From positions 1-11,729 of the forward strand of contig CAMLRB010000116.1 in assembly GCA_946482295.1 (NCBI GenBank): a stretch of 11,729 bases of DNA. Direction: 5' to 3'. Made by a program: the position numbers and the translations under genes. Source of the DNA: an uncultured Bacteriovorax sp. (GTDB lineage Bacteria > Bdellovibrionota > Bacteriovoracia > Bacteriovoracales > Bacteriovoracaceae). This document shows, piece after piece, positions 1-7,167 of the stretch (the stretch's first letter is position 1; the number at the start of each line of letters is the position of its first letter). The notes beneath the pieces were generated by a model. The model ran no database searches. It saw nothing but the letters and a program-made list of their open reading frames with translations, and was not told the origin of the DNA.

Positions 1-1
1 A

Positions 2-880
2 ATTTTAAAAGATCAAATAGCTAAGATTCAAGAGTTAAAAGGAGCAGTGTCAAAACAATCTCACACTACGAATGGAACGCCTTCGGTCAGTACGATAGCT
101 ACTGTACCAGGCACGATTCCCGCCACTAGAACATCCACTGGAGGCGCTACCCAATTAACATGCCCCGACGATTACATGGCACACACTCCTGGTGGAACTT
201 TAGGTGATACAACGGTCTGTGTGCCCAGACCCAAAACAGCATCCAACAAGACAATTACGCCAGGGAACGTGCCTATTCCCATGCAAAAAACGACAGCTGG
301 AGGGTCATCGTGTCCAGCAGGTTATTCACTCTCATCTAGGATTCCAGGCTCAATCATGTGCGAGCCAAACATCACAGAAGTTTCTCCAGGAGTATTTAGT
401 TGCTTATATGTAGATGAAGTTCCTGTGCCAGATGGTAAAACGGGTCTTATGAAATGTGTGTCTCCATATAGCAATACCAATACATCTGGTACTAAGCCTA
501 CTCTCTCATGTGCAGGCGGAACTAATGTTATAAAATCGGCCGATGGAAGTGGAGCTTGTAATTGTAATTGGTCAGCTGCCAATGCAGGAGAATCGGCCGT
601 CGGAAATTGTACAAATGGTGGCAGCATCACAGGTATTTGTTCAGCAAGCGGTACGTGGGATAGTGTTGTGGCATCATGTCCGTCGGCAGCTGCTTCTTTA
701 AAATGTCCAGCAGGATCAAATGAAATACCTTCGGCCAGTGGAGGAAAAAGCTGCACTTGTCATTGGGGGGAAACGCCTTCTTCGTCAATGGGTCAAGGTG
801 GATGTACAAATGGTGGAACTATAACAGCGCTTTGTAATTCTCATGGCGCTTGGGTTGATGTCGCTGGAGCTTGTCCGTGA
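2..880 (+). CDS. Cysteine-rich modular protein, 5' end outside window
   Basis: The reading frame is open to the left edge. The codons before the GTG at 47 read as a plausible helix (ILKDQIAKIQELKGAV), and that GTG has AAGGAG only 2 nt upstream, too close for a normal start, and no signal peptide follows it. I therefore treat the gene as 5'-truncated. Numbering from the GTG, a Ser/Thr/Gly/Pro-rich region carries three short modules bounded by cysteines (about 39-60, 89-107 and 119-139; the first two follow C-P-x-x-Y ... P-G ... C-x-P). Two longer repeats follow (about 154-212 and 219-277) sharing a pattern of paired Cys, Trp, then CTNGG-x-IT-x-x-C ... G-x-W ... CP. The protein ends at the last CP. 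Such Cys-paired, low-complexity tandem modules suggest an exported surface or appendage protein, such as an adhesin or the tip of a fibre. I do not recognise the family, and the exported location is an inference because the N-terminus is missing. Confidence 0.72.
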   Translation: MLKDQIAKIQELKGAVSKQSHTTNGTPSVSTIATVPGTIPATRTSTGGATQLTCPDDYMAHTPGGTLGDTTVCVPRPKTASNKTITPGNVPIPMQKTTAGGSSCPAGYSLSSRIPGSIMCEPNITEVSPGVFSCLYVDEVPVPDGKTGLMKCVSPYSNTNTSGTKPTLSCAGGTNVIKSADGSGACNCNWSAANAGESAVGNCTNGGSITGICSASGTWDSVVASCPSAAASLKCPAGSNEIPSASGGKSCTCHWGETPSSSMGQGGCTNGGTITALCNSHGAWVDVAGACP

Positions 881-1044
881 CAATTCTAGGTTTAAAAACG
901 CTCCATTTTAAATCATCAGAAAGATCCCTACTCTCAGTCAGACCAAATTAATGGATGGCCATTTTGTATTTATACATTCCAATAGGAACCGAGCGGATAT
1001 AAAAAACAATCTCAATAATTTCATATTGACCGGGCCATAGCGAG

Positions 1045-1076
1045 ATCATTGTGTAGGAGGGCCAGACCACAATGAT
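1045..1076. repeat. Perfect 9-bp inverted repeat
   Basis: ATCATTGTG (1045-1053) and CACAATGAT (1068-1076) are perfect inverted copies around a 14-nt spacer that contains AGGAGGGCC. It could form a stem-loop in RNA that hides or shows the Shine-Dalgarno-like GGAGG, or act as an operator or old terminator. No T-run follows and no start codon sits correctly after the GGAGG, so no function is assigned. Confidence 0.4.
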
Positions 1077-1168
1077 TATATACGGCTAAACTTACTTTTG
1101 ACTTAAATTCATGTGAGCTCAAAAACATTCAAATCATCGCATGCCCGTAAAATATTTAAGGAGAAAAA

Positions 1169-1237
1169 ATGAGAACAGTTATAATTTCTGGTGCTGGGTC
1201 TGGAATTGGTCAAGGTGCTTCCTCAACAAGAAAATAG
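1169..1237 (+). pseudogene. Remnant of a short-chain dehydrogenase (SDR) gene
   Basis: An ATG with a good ribosome binding site (AAGGAG at 1158-1163, 5 nt spacing) begins a 22-codon frame whose first 16 residues are MRTVIISGAGSGIGQG, followed by ASSTRK and a TAG stop. The GAGSGIG stretch is the glycine-rich NAD(P)-binding motif (T/S-G-x3-G-x-G) found at the extreme N-terminus of classical SDR enzymes, which are normally about 250 residues. The frame breaks off just after this motif and runs within 4 nt into a terminator hairpin. The simplest reading is an SDR gene that lost nearly all of its body by internal deletion, keeping its start. A short leader peptide that resembles an SDR by chance is the alternative. 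The product cannot be an active enzyme. Confidence 0.6.
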
Positions 1238-1240
1238 AAA

Positions 1241-1261
1241 GGCCCCATCAAAGATGGGGCC
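1241..1261 (-). terminator. Strong hairpin terminator, probably bidirectional
   Basis: A perfect 9-bp GC-rich stem, GGCCCCATC / GATGGGGCC, has a 3-nt loop. Read on the minus strand it is followed by TTTCTATTTT, so it is a good intrinsic terminator for the protease gene, whose stop lies 27 nt upstream. On the plus strand the tail is CATTTTATC, which may also stop transcription coming through the SDR remnant. Confidence 0.85.
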
Positions 1262-1287
1262 CATTTTATCACCAGAGATATTTATAA

Positions 1288-3498
1288 TTACTTAATGCTT
1301 TTTGCTTTGAGCACCTTATAGAATTCTTCACTCGTTAAAAATTTCCTCAAGACACCATCACGACCGATCTTCTTAATTTCCTCAGACCACATAAATGGTT
1401 CATGTGGGAGAGCCCCACGCTCCATGATCGTATAGAAAAGAATATTAATGAACTCTCTATCAGAGGCACCATCCATTTCGTTCATCTCACGAAATTCTGG
1501 GCTGTAAAACATTGCAGCGTAAATGTTTTCTAGCTTTTCGCCTTTTTCTAAAGCTCCAGTCCAATAATCGCTTCCACTCTTATCTGAATAACGCTCGAGG
1601 AACATGCAATAACCGTATTCAACTTGCTTTCTTGCAGTGAAATCCCCTTTAAATGTTTTTGCGAGGCAGTTGGTATATTGGTCTCTCGGAAGAGCGGCCA
1701 TAACTGGGTACTTCGCCAAACGAGTTCCATGCATGCGAGTCTTAAACTCTGCAGATCCTAGAAGGGTACGAATAAGTTTGCGATGTTTTTTCTTGTAAGT
1801 AAGAAGATAAGAAGTCCAGTAGTCAGATTCTGTCGTTGAAGGGAGACGACCAAGAATCGTTAAATAAGAAGCAGGAACAAAATAATCTTTCATCGTTTTA
1901 AAGTGATCGGCATTTCGATCAGCTAAGTTTCCAAAATTTGCAGAGAATTCATTCGAATAAAAAAACGAAAGTAAAAGCGATTCAAGTGAATATTTGTACT
2001 GTCTCATTTGATAAACCCAATGTTGAGCACCCTCTACATCGTAGTTTCTTCGCAAGATCGTATAGTATAAATCAATGACAAATTTTTCATAAGCGTCAGC
2101 AGGGTTTAAGCTATATGGATCATCATAATTTTTTTGGAGATTATCGGCCAGAACAGATAAATCGAGCACGCGTCCGGCCTCTACATGGCCTTTGAGAGCA
2201 TCTTTTGAAACAGTAGCTGATTTCAATTGGGCCTCGATGTCCCAGACATTGTATGGATGGTCCATCTTCTTATAATAGCTGATGATGAGTCCCAATGAAC
2301 CTGCCACAACAGGCGTTGCCATTGAAGTTCCACTCATACTCGCATACCCTCCACCAGGCATCGTTGAAAGTAGACCAACGTATTTTCCCCCCGTAGAACT
2401 TGTTGATCCCGGAGCACCAATTTCAACATAACGAGAATTTCTGTTGGAGAAAGTGCTGATCGCTCCAGAAGATGAATCCAGTGAAGCCACTGTTACAAAT
2501 CCTGGCAATTGGCCAAACATTGCAGGCCATGACTGAGGGCCATTCATATCGAGAACCGCTCCATCATTACCAGCAGCAACTGCAACGACGACATTGTTTA
2601 ACATAGCATAACGGAAAGCTTCCAGTTCCAATGGAGACATACCAACGAAATTGAGCGTTCTTCCCAAGCTCAAGTTAAGAATGTCAGCTCCGTTATCAAC
2701 TGCCCAAAAAACACCGTTAGCAATATCTGACAAAAGTCCAGAGCCTTTAGCATCAAGAACTTTAATAGGCATGATCGAACAACTCGTTCCACACACACCC
2801 GCCCCGCCGATATTATTATTTGCTTCTGATGCCGCGAGACCTGCAACGTGTGTTCCATGACCATGATCATCCATGAAACTCGAAACCGCAGGAACAAAGC
2901 TTGCTCCCACGACTACACCATTTTTTCTGTACATCATATTTGTTAGATCTGGGTGATGAGGATCAACACCTGTATCGACAACTGCGATAACTGCACGCTC
3001 ATCCTCTGCTACTGGAAGCCACTGCGAGTTATTATAAAAATCATCTGTGTGTAAAAAAGCATGCTGAGTTTGTTGAGAATAATTTGGATCATTGTGAGCG
3101 AAGGCCTTGTACTCAACATCATTGGCAACACCGACAATGCATGATGATGAATGGGCAAATTGATTCAGTCGCTCTTCTGACATTGCTCTTTTCATTTTCA
3201 GTTTTAAAATTTTACGACGTGTTTTTAAATGGGGAGTGCTGTCGATAATGTCGACTTCTGATTTAAAAGAACTAATCGACTTAATTCCTTTTTTTCCCAC
3301 ACAATCCATATCCATCAAAACAACCAACTTGTTTTCACTAGCTAACGAACTGATGCTGACGCTTTTATTATTTTTTTGAACCTGATTAATGACAACTTTA
3401 CTTTTTTCAAATGGACTTGGTGGAATAGTTAAATCCTGCGCTAGTACTACTTGAGTGGAAATGAATGCAACCGCACTCATCAATAATTTTGTTTTCAC
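1288..3498 (-). CDS. Secreted subtilisin-like (S8) serine protease with four DUF4214-like modules
   Basis: This 736-residue protein starts at a GTG backed by AAGGAG 5 nt upstream. Residues 1-20 are a Sec signal peptide ending VLA. Residues about 55-135 look like an I9-type inhibitory propeptide, so it is probably made as a zymogen. The S8 catalytic domain (about 165-450) has the full set of active-site residues: Asp175 in AVVDTG, His214 in GHGTHVAG, oxyanion Asn311 in AAGND and Ser392 in GTSMATP. The C-terminal ~270 residues contain four repeats of the DUF4214 type (about 469-518, 544-588, 608-672 and 680-730), each with a helix rich in Tyr/Phe, a W-containing helix and an S-x-EF end. DUF4214 domains occur in surface and secreted proteins and may mediate binding; that role is an inference here. 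It is transcribed alone, with its own terminator. Secretion to the periplasm or outside fits a nutrient-releasing or prey-digesting protease. Confidence 0.93.
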   Translation of the reverse strand: MKTKLLMSAVAFISTQVVLAQDLTIPPSPFEKSKVVINQVQKNNKSVSISSLASENKLVVLMDMDCVGKKGIKSISSFKSEVDIIDSTPHLKTRRKILKLKMKRAMSEERLNQFAHSSSCIVGVANDVEYKAFAHNDPNYSQQTQHAFLHTDDFYNNSQWLPVAEDERAVIAVVDTGVDPHHPDLTNMMYRKNGVVVGASFVPAVSSFMDDHGHGTHVAGLAASEANNNIGGAGVCGTSCSIMPIKVLDAKGSGLLSDIANGVFWAVDNGADILNLSLGRTLNFVGMSPLELEAFRYAMLNNVVVAVAAGNDGAVLDMNGPQSWPAMFGQLPGFVTVASLDSSSGAISTFSNRNSRYVEIGAPGSTSSTGGKYVGLLSTMPGGGYASMSGTSMATPVVAGSLGLIISYYKKMDHPYNVWDIEAQLKSATVSKDALKGHVEAGRVLDLSVLADNLQKNYDDPYSLNPADAYEKFVIDLYYTILRRNYDVEGAQHWVYQMRQYKYSLESLLLSFFYSNEFSANFGNLADRNADHFKTMKDYFVPASYLTILGRLPSTTESDYWTSYLLTYKKKHRKLIRTLLGSAEFKTRMHGTRLAKYPVMAALPRDQYTNCLAKTFKGDFTARKQVEYGYCMFLERYSDKSGSDYWTGALEKGEKLENIYAAMFYSPEFREMNEMDGASDREFINILFYTIMERGALPHEPFMWSEEIKKIGRDGVLRKFLTSEEFYKVLKAKSIK

Positions 3499-3503
3499 GA
3501 TAG

Positions 3504-3509
3504 CTCCTT
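3504..3509 (-). promoter_or_regulatory. Shine-Dalgarno site that supports the GTG start of the protease
   Basis: On the minus strand AAGGAG stands 5 nt before the GTG at 3498. The next in-frame ATG (residue 7) has no such site and would cut into the signal peptide, so the GTG is preferred. Confidence 0.8.
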
Positions 3510-3635
3510 TACTAGATTAAAGGGTTATCGTCGTGAAATAGTTTTTCTTTAGAAGGAAAATGCCCGACAAAATCATTTACACATTCAGCAAACTACTTGG
3601 GCCTTTGTTATTTCGTCAGTAAATTGCATACTCTT

Positions 3636-4796
3636 CTAATACCAGATCGCCTTTTGTTCTTCTTCAATCTTTTTCACCTCATCAGTAGTGATACAAGATT
3701 TAAGTTTTGAACCAAGCTCAGGATTCTCTTTTTTGAAATCAATGATGTCATTTGATTGATAAGGATCAGAGACGATGTAGCCCACTTTTTCTTTACATCC
3801 TTCGCTGCTGCAATCTTCCCAGTAAGCGCCATAAACAATACGACCATCTTTTGTGTATCCGGGATAAGAATCGGCGCGTACTTTTTTCCCAACATCATCG
3901 AGTGTGAACATTTTCTTTAAATCGCGATTGTAAAAATGCACGCCATTACCTTTATTCGTTAGGCTTCCGCTGGAATAAAAAAGAGCACTATTAATTTCTT
4001 TTTCTGAAAAAATGATCTTCGCTGCTGCAATTTTTAAGTCATGAACTTTTTCGCAATCTTTATTGTTTTCACCAATGCGATAGATGCGCATTGAAGGTTC
4101 ACTATCTTTGGGATTTTGAGGCATTGATGAAAATTCCATTCCATCAGGAGAAATCATCGGAAGGCTCATCACATTTCCATCAGTCGATTTAAGATTTCCA
4201 CACATGTAGTTAATGGAGGTACTATCGATTTTTTCAGCTTCACCTTTTGCATTCATCTTCGCGGTAATCACCATATTGCTGAGAACTCCGACGCCTTGAT
4301 TATCCGGATCGCCCATAGGCCACGATAAAGAACGAATTTTATGCTGATCTTTATTGCTCCCGGGAAGTTCTGCGGCCACAGTGTAAAAGCCGCTAATCCC
4401 GCCTTTAAACTGTTTTTTAGCTCTCTTTTGCTTTGAAACTAAATCAGAGAGTTTATAGTGCTCTCCCCCGATATCTTCAATGTATCTCCAGGAACCTTGA
4501 ACCGGAAACGCTTCATTCTTGAGGGGTGTTTCATAAAACTTCACCGTATTTTTATTCTGCTCACGGTGCAATTCCATTAGCGTCACCTGACTAAGTCCAA
4601 CACCAGAATACGAACGCAGAACATATTTTCCATCAGGACTCACTCTCGCATACATCCCTAAGGCCACTTGCCCGCTACCATCTGTGCGGAGAAGTTTTCC
4701 TTCAAACGGAAAATACTCATGTGCAGGAATGCACGTCGAAGATTGTTGAGCGAACGCAGGCAGAGCAACCAACGAAAAAAGAATTAGCGACTTCAT
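3636..4796 (-). CDS. Exported TolB/WD40-like propeller protein, function unknown
   Basis: This 386-residue protein has a clean Sec signal peptide (residues 1-16, ending AFA). Its body carries repeated short strands with the TolB/PD40-type turn motif: SPDGKY at 53-58, SPDGM at 216-220 and TKDGR at 315-319. This suggests a six- or seven-bladed beta-propeller, though the repeats are weak. Cysteines at 22, 199, 248, 329, 334 and 368 could form disulfides in the periplasm. Its ATG overlaps the stop of the upstream gene by one base (TAATG), with GGAG 7 nt before the ATG inside that gene, so the two are translationally coupled and their products probably act together. I do not recognise a specific family. 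The propeller call is an inference from motif spacing, and the periplasmic location follows from the signal peptide. Confidence 0.85.
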   Translation of the reverse strand: MKSLILFSLVALPAFAQQSSTCIPAHEYFPFEGKLLRTDGSGQVALGMYARVSPDGKYVLRSYSGVGLSQVTLMELHREQNKNTVKFYETPLKNEAFPVQGSWRYIEDIGGEHYKLSDLVSKQKRAKKQFKGGISGFYTVAAELPGSNKDQHKIRSLSWPMGDPDNQGVGVLSNMVITAKMNAKGEAEKIDSTSINYMCGNLKSTDGNVMSLPMISPDGMEFSSMPQNPKDSEPSMRIYRIGENNKDCEKVHDLKIAAAKIIFSEKEINSALFYSSGSLTNKGNGVHFYNRDLKKMFTLDDVGKKVRADSYPGYTKDGRIVYGAYWEDCSSEGCKEKVGYIVSDPYQSNDIIDFKKENPELGSKLKSCITTDEVKKIEEEQKAIWY

Positions 4797-5572
4797 TACA
4801 ACTCTCCTGCGTAGTCTTTCGACATTTTCACAAAATCCGTTTCAGTCATTACACCTGTAATAAATCGAGGGTGAATTTTTTTATGATGATAAATATACGT
4901 CACAGGAAAATGATTAAACCCCGAGCGCATATAGAGATCAGTTGAGAGATTGCGATGAAACTTCGGTTTAGCCCAAGAAGCAAATGTACGCTCTAACCTT
5001 TTATCGTTTGAAATCTTCTGCATGTGCTTGAAGGCAGCTTCTATTTCGTTTTTTGAAACGCGTGGATCAACGACAGGTACAAATTCAAACCCCATGGCAT
5101 GGGCCATTTTCTCTGCTTGTGGATACCACTCCACGGAGTAGATGAATTTTGGCGACCAAGTATAAATCATACCTTTTTTACCAGAATTTACGACTGCTCT
5201 TAGGTCTTCGTTTTTCCAATCTTCCGGCGTTTTAGTTACAAAAACTTTTTGCAAGATGAATGGCAACGGTTCGTCTGAGCTCACAAGTTTACAATCTTCA
5301 TTGAAAGAGTGTTTGACAATTTTTTCGTCATTGAGCTCTAATACGAAAGGTGCTTTTCCTTCAGTTCTATGAATTTCTCTCCACTGTCCGATCGGATTTG
5401 AGTAATTTCGAAAAACAGTTTCTTTGTGTCCATCAGAGACAACTTCTCTCATATCTTTTTGAAACAACTGTTGTGATTGCGAGAATTTTTCAAATTCTTT
5501 TAAACAAATTTCTGCAGCTGGGAGGTTGGCGGTGATGAAGAATAAAGTTGAAAATAGGATGTGTTTTTTCAT
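4796..5572 (-). CDS. Exported protein with a thioredoxin-like fold lacking CxxC
   Basis: This is a 258-residue protein. A signal peptide covers residues 1-20 (ending PAA). The C-terminal half (about 130-250) follows the thioredoxin-fold order: a strand (GMIYTWS, 134-140), a long helix, a second strand (FEFVPVVDP, 162-170), helices, then a segment HFPVTYIY (221-228) that looks like the cis-proline strand (Pro223) and a last strand and helix. The usual CxxC is missing at the end of the first strand (WSPKF instead), and the only cysteines are Cys23 and Cys94, so a redox-inactive fold or a binding role is more likely than oxidoreductase activity. It is the first gene of a coupled pair with the propeller protein. 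Its ribosome binding site is weak (GAAG). The fold assignment is an inference, with moderate certainty. Confidence 0.82.
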   Translation of the reverse strand: MKKHILFSTLFFITANLPAAEICLKEFEKFSQSQQLFQKDMREVVSDGHKETVFRNYSNPIGQWREIHRTEGKAPFVLELNDEKIVKHSFNEDCKLVSSDEPLPFILQKVFVTKTPEDWKNEDLRAVVNSGKKGMIYTWSPKFIYSVEWYPQAEKMAHAMGFEFVPVVDPRVSKNEIEAAFKHMQKISNDKRLERTFASWAKPKFHRNLSTDLYMRSGFNHFPVTYIYHHKKIHPRFITGVMTETDFVKMSKDYAGEL

Positions 5573-5651
5573 AGAAAAATCTTCGCATCGATTGAAGCAA
5601 AAACAAACTGAAAAACTTTCCCATCACAAACAAAGCAAAACAGTCAACATT

Positions 5652-5672
5652 CTAATTGAACATATCAATTAG
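5652..5672 (-). terminator. AT-rich hairpin overlapping a stop codon
   Basis: CTAATTGA (5652-5659) and TCAATTAG (5665-5672) form a perfect 8-bp stem with a 5-nt loop and include the last codons and TAG stop of the HD-GYP-like gene. On the minus strand it is followed by a T-rich but interrupted stretch (AATGTTGACTGTTTTG). It may act as a weak terminator, or its downstream TTGACT may be part of a promoter for the next gene. Confidence 0.35.
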
Positions 5673-6989
5673 GGCCTTATAAGTCTTTTCGTAAGTAAGC
5701 TTTGTATACTTCGGTCTTAATTTTTCCAGGATCTGCTGAATGTCTTTCTTTTCAGGTGCTTTATGAAGTTTTAAAATTTCATCCACAAAATCTTCAACAA
5801 CGATAAACATCTGACTGATCGGCGAAACTGCTATGCTAAGATGGGATTGGAACCCAATCCCCTTAAGCGATCCATGGTGTTCTCGAATTATAGAAGCAAC
5901 ATCCTCCGGGACAAATTTAAATGATCCCACGATATTGGCCGATAGTTGTGCGTGATTGTTAATCAAGTCTTTTTCAGATTGATTGAGCTCTCCTCTCATC
6001 ATTGCTTCATCTGAATTATAGAACACAAGCTCTTCCGGTAACGAGATATCATGAAAATAACTCACAAGGGTCATTTTTTCTTTAATCTTATGTGAAAACC
6101 AATAAAACTTTTTGGCGATTCTATGAAGAATTAAACAGGTTAAAAATGAGTGTTGATATCCATAAGCAGATTTGTTCGCTTGTAAATTCTCCAAAAATTG
6201 GCCAAGAGCATTTTTCTCGCCAAGGGATTCTTTCATTGAGTTAACAGAAGATTCAACGAGCTCCACTGTTGTTTGATCAATACCTAAAGACTTAATTCGC
6301 TCACTCATAAGATTTAATGAATCAGAGTTAAGTTTATGTCTTGTCTCAGATGAAATTTTCTCATTGTTTAGTTTATATAATAAATGCTTCATCGATTGAT
6401 CGATAAAACTTTTAAAGTGATTTTGGGTAATATAAAAGTGATGAAGTCCTGATGATTTGTATTTTTCAATCACATCACGGCCGATGATTTCATCCGAATG
6501 AAATCTTTTAACATAATGAACTTCAGGACCTTTTTTAACGCCGATGTAGACATCGCATCCAATTTGAATGTCACAAACAGTTAAAAAATAATTTATCCCA
6601 ACAGGATTGAAGGCCTGTGTCTGAATATTTTTTTCAAGATCTACATCTAATTTTAAAATTTCTCCAGTTTTGTTGAGAATTTCTTCCCAAGTTGAGTCGC
6701 TTTTTAGACAGTGAAGTTGAGCGTAATCAGATTGCAGCTCACCAATGGATAAAACAGGTGTATCCAAATTATTTTTTATAAGAAAATTTATCAGCAAAAG
6801 GGCCGTCTTTTCAGATTGAATCATAGGCCTGCAGATAATTAAATCGTTGTTGAAATCAGTTTCCATGAAGGCCAAAGAAACTTCAGCATTTGATTGAGAA
6901 ATAACGTTATGGCCTGTGCATTTTAGTAAACTAAATTTCACCAGTGATTTAAGTGTTTCTTGATCATCAACAATGAGAATCTGAGACAT
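5652..6989 (-). CDS. Degenerate receiver plus HD-GYP-like signalling protein
   Basis: This is a 445-residue soluble protein. Residues 1-115 form a receiver domain with the acidic pair Asp8-Asp9, but the phosphorylation site strand reads DLIICRPMI, with Arg54 where the acceptor Asp is expected. Residues about 127-195 form a separate middle domain (KYKSSGLHHFYI). The C-terminal part (about 275-405) resembles an HD-GYP c-di-GMP phosphodiesterase: His280, the His313-Asp314 pair, His346 and His371-His372 keep the metal-binding histidines. The signature is eroded, however: HDISLPEE stands where HDxGK-IPDE is normal, and KGIGFQ replaces DGxGYP. It may therefore bind rather than cleave c-di-GMP, or keep residual activity. 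No histidine kinase is adjacent. The ATG is preceded by AGGGAAG with a short spacer. Confidence 0.88.
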   Translation of the reverse strand: MSQILIVDDQETLKSLVKFSLLKCTGHNVISQSNAEVSLAFMETDFNNDLIICRPMIQSEKTALLLINFLIKNNLDTPVLSIGELQSDYAQLHCLKSDSTWEEILNKTGEILKLDVDLEKNIQTQAFNPVGINYFLTVCDIQIGCDVYIGVKKGPEVHYVKRFHSDEIIGRDVIEKYKSSGLHHFYITQNHFKSFIDQSMKHLLYKLNNEKISSETRHKLNSDSLNLMSERIKSLGIDQTTVELVESSVNSMKESLGEKNALGQFLENLQANKSAYGYQHSFLTCLILHRIAKKFYWFSHKIKEKMTLVSYFHDISLPEELVFYNSDEAMMRGELNQSEKDLINNHAQLSANIVGSFKFVPEDVASIIREHHGSLKGIGFQSHLSIAVSPISQMFIVVEDFVDEILKLHKAPEKKDIQQILEKLRPKYTKLTYEKTYKALIDMFN

Positions 6990-7110
6990 GTGCTTCCCTG
7001 AAAAATTTCAATTTAAAAGACCTATTAAATGATAATTGAGAGCAAAGTTTTTACAAATGATATAGGTCATGAACTCTTATTCACGAGTATTACTGTCGGG
7101 ATTAAGAATC

Positions 7111-7138
7111 TAGACAACTATAAAGATCGATTTACACT
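7111..7138 (+). promoter_or_regulatory. Probable sigma-70 promoter of the solute-binding protein gene
   Basis: TAGACA (7111-7116), a 16-nt spacer and TACACT (7133-7138) sit 29 nt before the ATG. A clear AAGGAA ribosome binding site follows (7155-7160). The 178-bp divergent region also holds GACCTAT (7019-7025) and its inverted copy ATAGGTC (7062-7068), which could be chance. Confidence 0.5.
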
Positions 7139-7167
7139 ATTCATTAAACAATAAAAGGAACATAGAT

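Larger units (their letters stand above)
881..1287. other. Gene-poor intergenic region with a gene remnant
   Basis: About 400 bases lie between the cysteine-rich gene and the 3' end of the protease gene. No intact gene is supported. The only ATG frame of note in the first half (951-1040, 29 codons) has no ribosome binding site. The region holds a 9-bp inverted repeat (1045-1076), the short-chain dehydrogenase remnant (1169-1237) and the terminator hairpin (1241-1261). A TTGACT at 1098-1103 could be a -35 box for the remnant, but nothing resembling a -10 box stands 17 nt after it. I see no clear terminator right after the stop at 880. Confidence 0.6.

Noticed and set aside
322..756. Open frame of 144 codons on the minus strand inside the cysteine-rich gene
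   Set aside because: It is the antisense shadow of the + strand gene, with no ribosome binding site and no domain; the + frame has clear repeats.
951..1040. ATG frame of 29 codons in the intergenic gap
   Set aside because: No ribosome binding site, no recognisable protein and no promoter.
7019..7068. GACCTAT / ATAGGTC inverted repeat in the divergent control region
   Set aside because: Seven-base arms with a 36-nt spacer are expected by chance at this length; mentioned only as a weak possibility.
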